Shown: positions 55,401 through 64,000 of the stretch, piece after piece
Layout of the letters: the number at the start of each line of letters is the position of its first letter
Position numbering within the stretch: position 1 is the stretch's first letter
Assembly (NCBI RefSeq): GCF_000471905.2
Contig: NW_006499364.1
Span: 4,248,475-4,312,474, forward strand
Source: Amborella trichopoda
Taxonomy: Eukaryota; Streptophyta; Magnoliopsida; Amborellales; Amborellaceae
Length of the DNA stretch: 64,000 nucleotides
Direction of reading: 5' to 3'
Translations under genes and position numbers: made by a program
The notes under the pieces: model-generated
Databases searched by the model: none
The model's input: the letters and a program-made list of their open reading frames with translations, nothing else
Told to the model about the DNA's origin: nothing

Positions 55401-56067
55401 TCTTATCCATTCTTACCAAACGGCGAGTGGGTCATCATTGCTCACCCACCACCCAACCATCGTCAACTCTGCACAAGGCAACTTCATGCAATCTTCCCAA
55501 GTGAGTCAAAGGTCATCACCAAGCTCACTCTATGGCCTCCACAAACTACCATTCATCACCACTATGGTTCAGCTGTATGACCCTAAACTAGAATGCACGT
55601 CCTGACAGCATGATGTTAAAAGGCTACGCACAGGTCTCAAAGGCACGACCCTAAACACGCCTTATAAAAAAAAATAGGCATGGTGTACACCTAGACAAGG
55701 GAACGCCATGAGTAAAAATGACGGACGATCATGGTCACGAAACCATGAGTTAGAGAGTTCCGTGGAAATCAAAATCCAGGCATGGTGAAAACCTGAAAAT
55801 GGCAATGTAAGTAAAAAAGGATGAAAAGAGAGGACATGCCCGCAGGTCATGAGTAAAAGAGCCCAAATATAACAGGAATTGACGAAAACCGTCTTCACGA
55901 TGCCACTTCCCCTGTTCAAATGAAAACCCACTAAAGGGTGCTTGGACTGACAAAATCGGATGACGAACGGCTGCCGCCTCAGTCGATGTCTAGTTTCCAA
56001 ACAGTCAGGATCCATGCTAACGAGTTCTGCCTAAAATCCTCAAAAGCCAGCATCTAATTGCAACACG

Positions 56068-56425
56068 AGATGGCTCGTCAAGGAGTGAGAGCTGCATAAT
56101 ATCTCTCAAGAACATGACTCATCAGGGAGTGAGAGCTGCATAAGATCTCCTGACTCATCAGGTGGTGAGAGCCACATAAGATCCCCCACGTTTCAACATG
56201 GCTCATTAGGGAGTGAGAGCAGCATAATATCTCCCAGTAAACATGGCTCATCAAGGGGTGAGAGCTGCATAAGATCCCCCACTTTTCAACATGGCTCATC
56301 ATGGAGTGAGAGTCGCATAAGATCTCTCACCAATCATGGCTCATCAAGGGGTGAACGCTACATAAGATCCCCCACGTTTCAACATGGCTCATCAGGGAGT
56401 GAGAGCCGCATAAGATCTCCCCAGT
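56068..56425. repeat. ~47-bp minisatellite, 8 copies (T2 3' UTR)
   Basis: The block ctcatcagggagtgagagc recurs near 56074, 56118, 56154, 56201, 56247, 56294, 56340 and 56387, usually 46-47 bp apart, followed by tgcataagatctccc and often acgtttcaacatgg. T3 keeps only two degenerate inverted units (41475-41590), so the array grew in T2 or shrank in T3. Confidence 0.9.
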
Positions 56426-56429
56426 CAAT

Positions 56430-56820
56430 AACAACAAGATTCCTTGAGGGTGAGGACAATGACTAAAAGATCCCTCCAAAAATTCTAAGGACCATCACGA
56501 AGGCAAGAAACTGACGAAGCCAGGGTCTAACCTGCCATAAGCTTCAGGGTAAGTCTCGCCAAAACCCCCTAGCCCATATGGGACCAAGCTTTTGAGATGG
56601 GTCAGAAGCCCCCGACTGGACCCCGCTAGACAGGATCTATAGAGATACCCTGAGCATCAAAAGCAAACCTCGTATAGCAGCGAACAATGTCGACCAAAGG
56701 TTCGTAGCTTTTGGCCTTAAAAAAAAAAGGCCTGATAGGCCCTTGAGGGTGAGGACTTCGATAAGATCCCTCAAAATTCCCAAATGATTACACTTCTTGA
56801 TTCTCTTGATGCACAAACAT
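56430..56820 (+). other. T2 3' UTR end
   Basis: Non-coding, aligned inverted with T3 40950-41450: shared cttgagggtgaggac, 'taacctgcc', 'gggaccaa' and 'agatcctgt/acaggatct'. An A10 run is at 56719-56728. No gene seen. Confidence 0.6.
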
Positions 56821-56833
56821 CAGTGGGGCACGC
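56821..56833 (+). other. Polypurine tract of T2
   Basis: CAGTGGGGCACGC directly before the LTR start TGTTGG. Confidence 0.6.
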
Positions 56834-59052
56834 TGTTGGAAGGTAGTTTTCATTAACATGGGATAGTCACGACCAGTAATTTTTACGCTCATATGTCACT
56901 CGTCTCAAGTCAGATCGCACTCAAATTTGGTGAGCATGTTCGTCTAGTCAAGATGAGCGATTCAATATGTGGAATGCCATGTGATGACAATCGGGCATGA
57001 AGAGAAGCTGGAGAGAATTTTTTGATCCATGAAGAAAGTACAGAAAATTCAGCAGTGTCATGTCACACTCAAGCGCCCGAATCACGTCGCTCGCAAGCCC
57101 GATCGACTAGAGACCAATTCCATTGCGGGCATAAGGTCTCAAGCTATCATTGACCCGAACACCGTATATGATGAACAGTCGGATTCTGCACATGAAGCCA
57201 ACGAAGCAACTGTAAATTTTGTCGTCGAAATTTCAGATTCTGGCAAAAATTTTAAAGTTGTGAAATCTTCGTTAAGGCCTAGAATCGAACAATGTTTGTT
57301 GCCCCATGATTGTAACGGCATGCTCAGTGTAGTTCAGTGAATAAATCACCAAAAAACATCAAGGAACGAGTACACTATTGATCCGAAGTTTCAAGATCCA
57401 CTCAAATTTCAAGTCACACGATCGTGCACTAAAAACATGATCCATGGATCGAAGTTGATATCAAATCAATTACCATGTCGAGCCCTATAAGAGAAAAATC
57501 ATTTTTACGATGAATCGAGCATCAGAACGACCCCAGATCATCCATGCAAGATCACGCAAGTTTTAGGGCAACACACGGACTATTCTGGAATTCCATTAAT
57601 TTTTAGGAAGGGGCAAATCTGTCATTTAGAACCCCATTTGCTAATTTCTTTTAATTCAATTTCATCTTAATTTCCAGCAAATAGTCCACCCATGTTTGGG
57701 GAAACCTCTATATATACGTATCAGCATTGTACGCATAAAAGGACACACACACAAGATCTATCTCCTTGCAAAAGAGAGAGATTTTACTGAATATAGTTAC
57801 TCTTTCTTTGCATTGTTGTGTCACACGAGAGAGAGAGAGTGAGGTGAGAGAAAATTTTAACCAGTACCCTAGGTTCGAGGTAAACTTTCTCTCTCTTCTT
57901 TTTTTCTTTTCTTCTCTCTCTCTCCTCTTTTCTCTCTTCTTCTCTTTCTTCTTCTTCTTCCCCGTCCGAGCTCTCCTCAGAGGCCATGCACGACAGTGGT
58001 AGTGTCGTGCATGCCTCTCTGGTAGCCTCACAGATCGCGCATGACGATGGTAGTTCCATGCGTTCGTCTCTTTCTCCCTTTGTTCTATTTCTTTTACGAG
58101 GCCTTTAGCCGGCGCTACTCATTGTCGTCTATAGACGTATCCTAAGAGACTCATTGAAGGATGCGGGTAACGAAGCCCATCGCCATTTACAGAGTCTTCA
58201 CCCTGTCGTGTGACCGTTGCAGACGGCAATACCCATCGTCGTTCACCAAGGGTCGAGGCAATACTTGTCGCCACACACTGGCTTCTTCCATGCTTCCTTG
58301 CGCCCATCATCATGTGCCCTTTGAGAAGCAATCACCGTGAGACCTATGAGAAGCAATCGTCGTGCGCCTCATTTGGGCCATCACTGTTTGCTAGGGACAT
58401 GTCGCCTCCTCATGCTATCAACAATGATGCCCATTGCTGTCTGGATTCTTCCTCCCTCTATCGTCTCTCTCTCTTTTCTTCATCCTTTTCTCTTCTAGCT
58501 TGATTGAGGGTAGATCTAGCTTAGCACAACCATCTCGATCTTGATTTTGAGTAATATTGCCATCGTGTTAATTCTGAGGACCATGCTCGTTTTGCTATCA
58601 CTCCAAGTCGATAATTGTCCGGATGTCATGCTAGCTTTGCCTGTCCGTCAAGTTTTTCTTCTCCTTTCTGTCTTTATCTAAAACTTTACTTTTCATCATG
58701 CTCTCACTTGAACATGCGTTGCCCTAAGACAAGGGTGGGTCTCGTTGACCCACTTGTCTTACAAATTAACCATAAAAGTGTTTTGCAAAAAACAAGAGGA
58801 TTTACAATCAAGGGAGGCGATTTCGAACTAACTAAATCAGCTTGGGGGCTTCCTTCGTGATCAAAGAGGGTGACCACTCGAGCCAACCCGAGTAAGTCCA
58901 CTTGAAATTCCTCTCTCATCGATTGGTATACCTGACCTTGCTCTTGAGTAAGGTTCTAAGAGAGCAATTTCAAAACCCGGTTTCATCAGAAACCCGAGGT
59001 ACGTTCGGCCAGATCATCTAGATCCGAAAGGCAAGATTGAGGCACCTAACTA
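56834..59052 (+). mobile_element. T2 3' LTR
   Basis: Starts TGTTGGAAGGTAGTTTTCATT and ends near attgaggcacctaacta. It aligns with the 5' LTR along its length, including the TATATATA box (57709-57716), pyrimidine tract (57890-57965), 'ggccatgcacgacagtgg' block and the gggaggcgat...aac 3' part. The early part after 'cattaacatggg' lacks about 400 bases present in the 5' LTR (compare 45150-45545). Confidence 0.85.
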
Positions 59053-59053
59053 A

Positions 59054-62000
59054 TAAACTCTAATGTGAGCTTGCTGACTCTGGGCAAGCGGATGGTAGAA
59101 AGCCTGGGCATGAATTGGTCTTCTACCGACTAACGATTACAAGGAGAGCACCCGTACCTGAGGGGGTACTCCTTGTGGACCATGAAGGTGTTGAGGCGTT
59201 TCATAAATACCTTGAGACGAGCTTCCTTGACGACTGCCCTCCAGTGCTCAGCAAGCTACTACTGTTCAAACACAGTCAAAGTGTTATTGGAAACTTGGAG
59301 CCATGCTAACAACACATGGCAGCTTGGTCATGGAGAGGCAGGGATGTCACTGATGGACCGGCACTTTGTTGGCAGGCTTTCGCTCCTTGGTGTTATGTAC
59401 AATTAGTTTATTCCCCCAAACTCAGTCATTTTTGGCGGGGAGAAAGTAGGTAAAGAAGCCCCATTGGCCAGGCTTCGAGAATTATTTGAGATCTACCAAC
59501 GGCTTTATGATGAGCCCAAAAGTGGGTGAGTCACCTTCGCCAAATGGGTAACATTCTTCTTCGGTGACTATACAAATGAAGCTAGTCCGTCGCCAAGAAA
59601 AGCGGGGAAGGAAACCAACCACTAGTTTTCGAGCTACGGAAGAAGAATGAGCACATCTACCTGGTGGCATACTTAGTGATCTTCTTGTGTAAATTTTCCT
59701 TGCTAAGACAAGCAGATGTCATTTCTCACGGCACTTTTTATGTGGCATGCGACATGGCGGGAGGGAAGGAGTATGCACTCACACAACCCGTTCGGTGCAG
59801 TATTTATCATGCCTTGAGAGTCATTTCTAGGAGAAGGCAGTAATAAGGGGATGAAGGAGGGAATGGCATCGTAGATGGTGAGGCCTTCCCAGAAGATTTC
59901 AAGACTCCTTTCCCAGTCCATTATGTGTATGGCAGGCTTGGAGCTTACTTCCCGGACACATACGTCAGAACCAAAGAGTTAGAGGTCACCATGTGCTCAT
60001 TTTTGCAGAAGATTACCGGGCAGAGGGCAATATTCCATTCCCCAGGCCATGCGCGCAGCTTGTTCTTCAATGATCACTTCCACATGACCGGGGTGGCATT
60101 CCCAATTGGAGGTCTCACAGATCGTGCGTATGTCAACGTGCTTGGCCACCATCCAGATGGTGACTTCACCAGCTAAAAGGAATTGATTTTTATGCTGAGT
60201 GTGAGAGGTGGATTTCTTGCCTATCGTATTGTCCATGGCATGAAGCTTGAGAGCTACTTTCCTCATCGGCTTGCCTAGCAACATGAGCTAGATCAAGGTG
60301 CCCATTCTCCATATTATTTGAGAAGAGGCATAGCAAGGCAGCCCAATGGAAGAAGGACGAGTTGGGAACCCTCAGGGAGATTTGGCTCCCGAGGCACAGT
60401 CACACAACCTGGACTACATGCTTGGAGACCACCAAGGTCAATAAGCATGTGCTGCCCCATTTTGGCAAGACGGTATGGGCAACCGAGGCCCATGAGTGCT
60501 AGTGGAGGATCACAAACAAGGGGTACTGGGACATGAAGCACCCTTGGAAAGGGGTGGGTAACTGTTGGAGCCAAAATATAAGACATCGAAAAATGGTTAT
60601 GACCCCTCCCCTAGGCGAAATCTTTACACTGGGCTTCCCTCATGATTAGCGTACTCTCAATCGGCCTCGTCAGACGACCTTGGATTAGTCTTTGCCGCGG
60701 TTCCTCAATATGGAGGAAGGGACAGAGAGTGTTTTTGACAACCTCTTTACCATATTCAAATGGAAGGAAAGCTGCAAAGTCCAGGCCAGGATTTGAATGA
60801 GCTGATAGGAAGCGACACTCATAGCAAGTTATCTGTCAGTTCTTACAAGTCTAGCACCTTGAAGGCTGTTGTGCCCAAGCAGACAAAAGGAAAGAGGAGG
60901 AAGCAGGCTGCCCCAATGGCTCCTCGTACTTCGGCTAAGAAGGTGACTAAGACTTCAGAGCGTAAGGCTCCAGTGGTCCGTGAGTTAGAAGGTGGCTCCT
61001 CGCCGTCGGCTATTTCGGAGGGCTGCATGTCTCTTGCTATTTTTGTGTCACCACCTGCTCTTGAGGCTTCGCCTTCTCCTTCACCTGAAAATTCTCCTAC
61101 TCCTTCAAAGGCTCAAGCTGGCTCCTCAGAGCCTACCGCCTCGATCAAGATTGCCTCAGATCAGGAGGTGACATTCTAGACTGAAGGGGCGGGCTCAGTC
61201 TTAATGGAAGTGAATGAGGCTGATGAGGCTGACCTTGATGAGGCTGGCCTTGATGGGGCGGCAGGGATAGAGAGGGCTTCTGGAGCTCTGATGGTTGTCA
61301 TGCTTATAGAGGAAAGGGAGGCCCTGATAGAGCTTGTGGTAAGAGAAGAGGAAGAAGCCCCAGGTGCTGAAGAGGGGCCATCCGAGCAGCAAGAGATGGC
61401 TGCTTCGAGTGATGCATCTGCGTGAGGAGGGGGGGGGGGTGCAAAAGAAAGACGCCCTGAGGGGTCAGGCTTGGAGGGCTCAAAGGTGGCACCCTTGATT
61501 ATAGAAGAGGCAGGCATCAAGGAAGAGCCTGTTGTTGAAGTGATCGTCGTGGGGGAAAAGGGCGAATAAGGAGAGGGAGAAGGTGTCGAACCTACCGAGG
61601 CGGAGATGGAGATTCGAAAAGAGGGGACGCAGGGAGAGATCACTGCCCCAAGAGAGAAGGCTGCCGAGATGTAACATGAGACGGAAGTAGTGTCTCCAGG
61701 CGAGGAGGCAAGTCTTGCCTCAGCAGGAATTGCTGTGCTCGCAAAGGTCGACGCTGCGATACCTGGGCATGAAAGGATCGAGCGTAATGTTGCCATGACA
61801 CGGTCAGAGTGAGAGAGCCATTGTCGGGGTGCTAAAGTAGCTTGAGGTTGCTCTTAATTTTGGAGGGCTTAAGGCTGCAACTGGGAGTCCTCATGCTATG
61901 GTTGCTCCTACCGTACTGCCTAGACTCACTTTCAGTGGGATACCAGGCGTTTTCTTTGAGATGCTATGAATGGGCTTCCAGAAGCTGAAGGAGCTGCCTC

Positions 62001-62545
62001 TCAAATAGCTTGGATTGACGCTTCTTCAATTGAGGTGAATCACTTAAGGAAGCATGCCAGAGGCTCTCCCTTACTTTGACAGTATTGCCGATGAGCTAGA
62101 GGGATGGAGGATGAAGGCTTTGAAGGTAAAAGAGGCTGTGATGCATTTAGAGAGATCGCGACTAAAGTCAATGTAGGTTTCCCTAGCACAGAGCTGGGAG
62201 TTGGCACAGGTCCATGTAGAAGAGATAGAGGCTACCGCTTCTCAGAAGTCTGCTCTTGCCGAGAAGGCTGTAACGTGCAATATTAAGGTGCAAACCCTGA
62301 AGGCGAAGATCACCAAATGGGCACAGGAGCTTGCCTAGTTGGAAGAGGAGAAAACAGCTTGGGAGGTCGAAGATAAGGAACTGGGCCAGAAGGTGTTAGA
62401 CCCCGAGTGCTCCTTGGGTGGGCAACTAACCCTAGTGGAGCACGAGGCTGGGCTGGTGGCCACATTGTGGGTGGACATCGAGCGAGCAAATACCTCGGCT
62501 GATGAGTGCAGAGGGAGGGTCAATGAGATCATCGACCATTTTTTA
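59054..62545 (+). pseudogene. Antisense ORF of T3: PMD core and coiled-coil tail
   Basis: Resumes with LLTLGKRMVESLG (T1: LPTLGKRMLKTQG). The PMD core follows: SNTVKVLLETWSHANNTWQL, GHGEAGMSLMDRHFVGRLSL and GVMYN at 59270-59406, then VHYVYGRLGAYFPDTYVRTK and GQRAIFHSPGHARSLFFNDH (59910-60075). HVLPHFGKTV and WWRITNKGYWDMKHPWKG come at 60440-60550. A basic, Lys-rich piece (60880-60930, KQTKGKRRKQ), a Ser/Pro/Glu-rich linker and a coiled coil (62100-62530) complete it, ending near EIIDHF. Frame changes and stops occur, including one at an 11-G run (61429-61439). PMD proteins of plants include MAIN/MAIL1-type nuclear proteins; the role in retroelements is not known. Confidence 0.8.
61429..61439. 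repeat. G11 homopolymer in antisense ORF
   Basis: Eleven G in the Glu/Gly-rich linker of the ORF, next to a TGA. A likely site of length slippage and frameshift. Confidence 0.85.
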
Positions 62546-62816
62546 TGGCATCTTCATTCGATTTTTTTCTTTCTTTATTATAAAGAAACAACTTTTTTTA
62601 TGAATGAAATAGTTCTTTTTCTTATCTATGCAATGCATGTCTCTTATTTTCCTTTCTTTTCTATTTCATTGCATTCGCCCTTTCATAGTTTGAGATGAAA
62701 TAGTATAGCCCACTCCTTGCTTCGTCTTGTGGGAGCCTGTTATGGCTTCAATGACCTCGAATGGGGGAGAAGTTTTTTCCTCCCCCCTTAGTGTTTGGTC
62801 TCATAATTCATGGTTC
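62546..62816. other. Spacer between antisense ORF and pol of T3
   Basis: AT-rich, with T-runs (62563-62600) like those after the ORF ends in T1 (12610) and T2 (52545). It holds no gene. The integrase tail expected on the minus strand next to it is not seen, so the pol deletion ends here. Confidence 0.5.
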
Positions 62817-63443
62817 TCATGATTTGATGAGCGTGCATGCTGTAAATGCTCCAGTCTGGGGAAGCCTTGGCTTTGATTTGAGGTGAATTGGTTTTGAGCT
62901 CGTCATAAGTCTTAGTCTCAGGGACAAACCCTCTAAGTACTTTGAAGCGATGCACATAACCTCCAATTGACTCTGGAGGTTTTGAACCTCGCTTCTCAGC
63001 TCTGCCATGGCTTGTTCCTGAGAGTTAGAGGGATGACTCTCCTTTGCTTGTACTTCTTCGACAACCCCTAAGAAATGTAAGACCTTCAATTGGCTGTTGA
63101 TGATCCCCTTGTTCAAGGAGGATGGAACTTAGAGTACTTTCCTTGGTGGTTGGTATGTCAGTTCTGCTTCTAGAAGACCGATGGGGACATACATGACCTT
63201 TTGCTGGTCCAATGTATAGGTGACCCTCGGTGTTGAAAGGTCTACCTCTAGGGCTTCCTCAAGATCAGGAGTTGCTTCTAGCTCGCCGCTTTGCTCTAGC
63301 GAATTAGAAGTAGAGGGGGAAGGTTCATCTTTGAGAGAGGATACCATGACCTCTGAGAGGTGGCAAGGTATACTCAGGAAGATCGGAGTCAAAGGGAGAA
63401 TCTTGCCTTGTCTTTCCTCCTCTTTGAACATGTTCGTGATCAT
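62817..63443 (-). pseudogene. T3 protease-RT linker region
   Basis: 63443-63129 (104 codons) has SLEQSGELEATPDLEEALEV and RVTYTLDQQKVMYVPIGLLE, an acidic stretch then a block that resembles the variable linker before RT in Tat-type pol. 63116-62817 holds a Gln/Glu-rich helix (EQAMAELRSEVQNLQSQLE). No RT motif follows. The assignment rests mainly on position after the protease. Confidence 0.5.
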
Positions 63444-63626
63444 TCACCCCAGATCTTCAATGTCATCATGGAACGAGAGTCTCGTCTCTCTCACAAGCTT
63501 CCAATCATCATCCTTTGACTTTTCTGATGCTGGAAGGTTTGTGAAATAGTACTTGGCATCGGCATAGTGAGTCTCAGCTATAGGGAATGGTCTTTTGTTT
63601 GCATAGACCGTGTGTTATCTCCCATA

Positions 63627-63866
63627 TCAACTGTATTTGAAGCATTGGTGGAGAGTGGAAGGAGCCACCCCCTGATCGTGAAGCCAAGGACGACTAAGCA
63701 GGACGATGTAAGAGGTGTCGGTGTCGATTACGTGGAACTGAGCGTAATCGTTGAGGTCACCGATCTTGACACGAAGGCGCACTGAGCTAGCCGGCTTCTC
63801 TCCTGATTGGTTGAAACCTTGCACGGTGATGTGGGTAGGAGTGAGGTCGTCAGATCCTAATCCCAA
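63627..63866 (-). pseudogene. T3 aspartic protease, C-terminal half
   Basis: 79 codons: THITVQGFNQSGEKPASSVR, LRVKIGDLNDYAQFHVIDTD, then SYIVLLSRPWLHDQGVAPST and LHQCFKY. This is the conserved second half of Tat/Athila-type proteases (F.VID...SY..LLGRPW.H...AVPSTLHQ.LK). The Gly of LLGRPW is Ser here. The catalytic DTG half should lie just to the right, around 63890-64000, and is not clear. It sets the minus direction of T3. Confidence 0.8.
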
Positions 63867-64000
63867 TCAGGTGAGGGTCCTTCTTGGGATCAGGTTGGCT
63901 GTTAAAAGAGCTTGATCTAAGGTCATACGATAATCTCTCGACAGCAGGAGGGCATCATAGATACTTAGAAGGGCGGAAACCTTTCTCATGTGCCCAATTA

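Larger units (their letters stand above)
45119..59052 (+). mobile_element. Tat-like element T2, LTR to LTR, nested in T3
   Basis: A 13.9-kb unit: 5' LTR, Arg-type primer site, leader, gag, a large deletion of protease/RT/RNase H, integrase tail, remnants of the antisense ORF region, antisense promoter, satellite-bearing 3' UTR, polypurine tract and 3' LTR. The LTRs differ in length (about 2.53 and 2.22 kb), mostly in the pyrimidine-rich parts. The sequences outside both ends join into the T3 antisense ORF. The 5-bp target duplication is not clear (gtagc before; ataaa after). Confidence 0.8.
38243..64000 (-). mobile_element. Tat-like element T3 (minus strand), open at right edge
   Basis: From the left: 3' LTR, polypurine tract (40937-40949), 3' UTR with repeats, promoter and antisense PMD ORF on the plus strand (44862-45118 and 59054-62545), then pol remnants on the minus strand (62817-63866). 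T2 is nested inside the antisense ORF. pol is mostly absent between the antisense ORF and the protease end, so this copy lacks RT, RNase H and integrase within the window. The 5' LTR and gag lie beyond 64000. Confidence 0.7.

Noticed and set aside
61176..61796. 206-codon minus-strand Ser/Ala/Pro-rich frame
   Set aside because: Antisense shadow of the acidic Glu/Ala-rich linker of the T3 PMD ORF.

Overview
This window looks like intergenic nuclear DNA from a seed plant with a large, repeat-rich genome. I see no host protein gene, rRNA or tRNA that I can support. Almost every stretch belongs to a Ty3/Gypsy LTR retrotransposon or a LINE. Every coding region carries stops and frameshifts. The plant assignment rests on Tekay/Del-type chromoviruses with ~3-kb LTRs, a tRNA-iMet primer site and a C-terminal chromodomain; on Tat/Ogre-like elements with an Arg-tRNA-type primer site, ~2-2.7-kb LTRs and an antisense plant-mobile-domain (PMD) ORF; and on a plant L1-type LINE with a C-terminal RNase H. 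The species cannot be told from the sequence.

Layout. 1-4617: two back-to-back LTRs of a Tat-like subfamily (called D). 4618-12471: Tekay element C1 on the minus strand, with a truncated 3' LTR, chromodomain, integrase, RNase H, RT, protease, gag, primer site and 5' LTR. 12472-25053: the 3' part of Tat-like element T1 (plus strand): an antisense PMD ORF split by a solo Tekay LTR (C3, 16140-19199), a repeat-rich 3' UTR, a polypurine tract and a 3' LTR. 25054-26462: two inverted D-LTR fragments. 26463-28989: a LINE on the minus strand. 28990-35218: Tekay element C2 (minus strand), which cuts the LINE and is itself cut. 35219-38242: a Tat-like LTR (A+) inserted in the C2 polymerase. 38243-64000: Tat-like element T3 (minus strand), running out of the window on the right. 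Its antisense PMD ORF (44862-45118, resuming near 59054) is interrupted by a complete but pol-deleted Tat-like element T2 (45119-59052; LTR, primer site, gag, integrase tail, 3' UTR satellites, LTR).

How the parts relate. In T1, T2 and T3 the order is the same: (pol) - antisense ORF - antisense promoter - tandem-repeat-rich 3' UTR - polypurine tract - LTR. The antisense ORF has two readable copies, T1 12622-16139 plus 19200-19255 and T3 44862-45118 plus 59054-62545. They align from the first residues to the coiled-coil end, and each is broken by a later insertion at a different place. The ORF has its own TATA promoter with a conserved small hairpin downstream, seen in four places.

Tandem arrays (29, 52, 55, 61/122, 62 and ~140 bp) recur inside LTRs and 3' UTRs, often at equivalent positions but with different units in different copies. 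These arrays, the antisense PMD gene with its promoter, and the inverted LTR junctions are the most interesting content.
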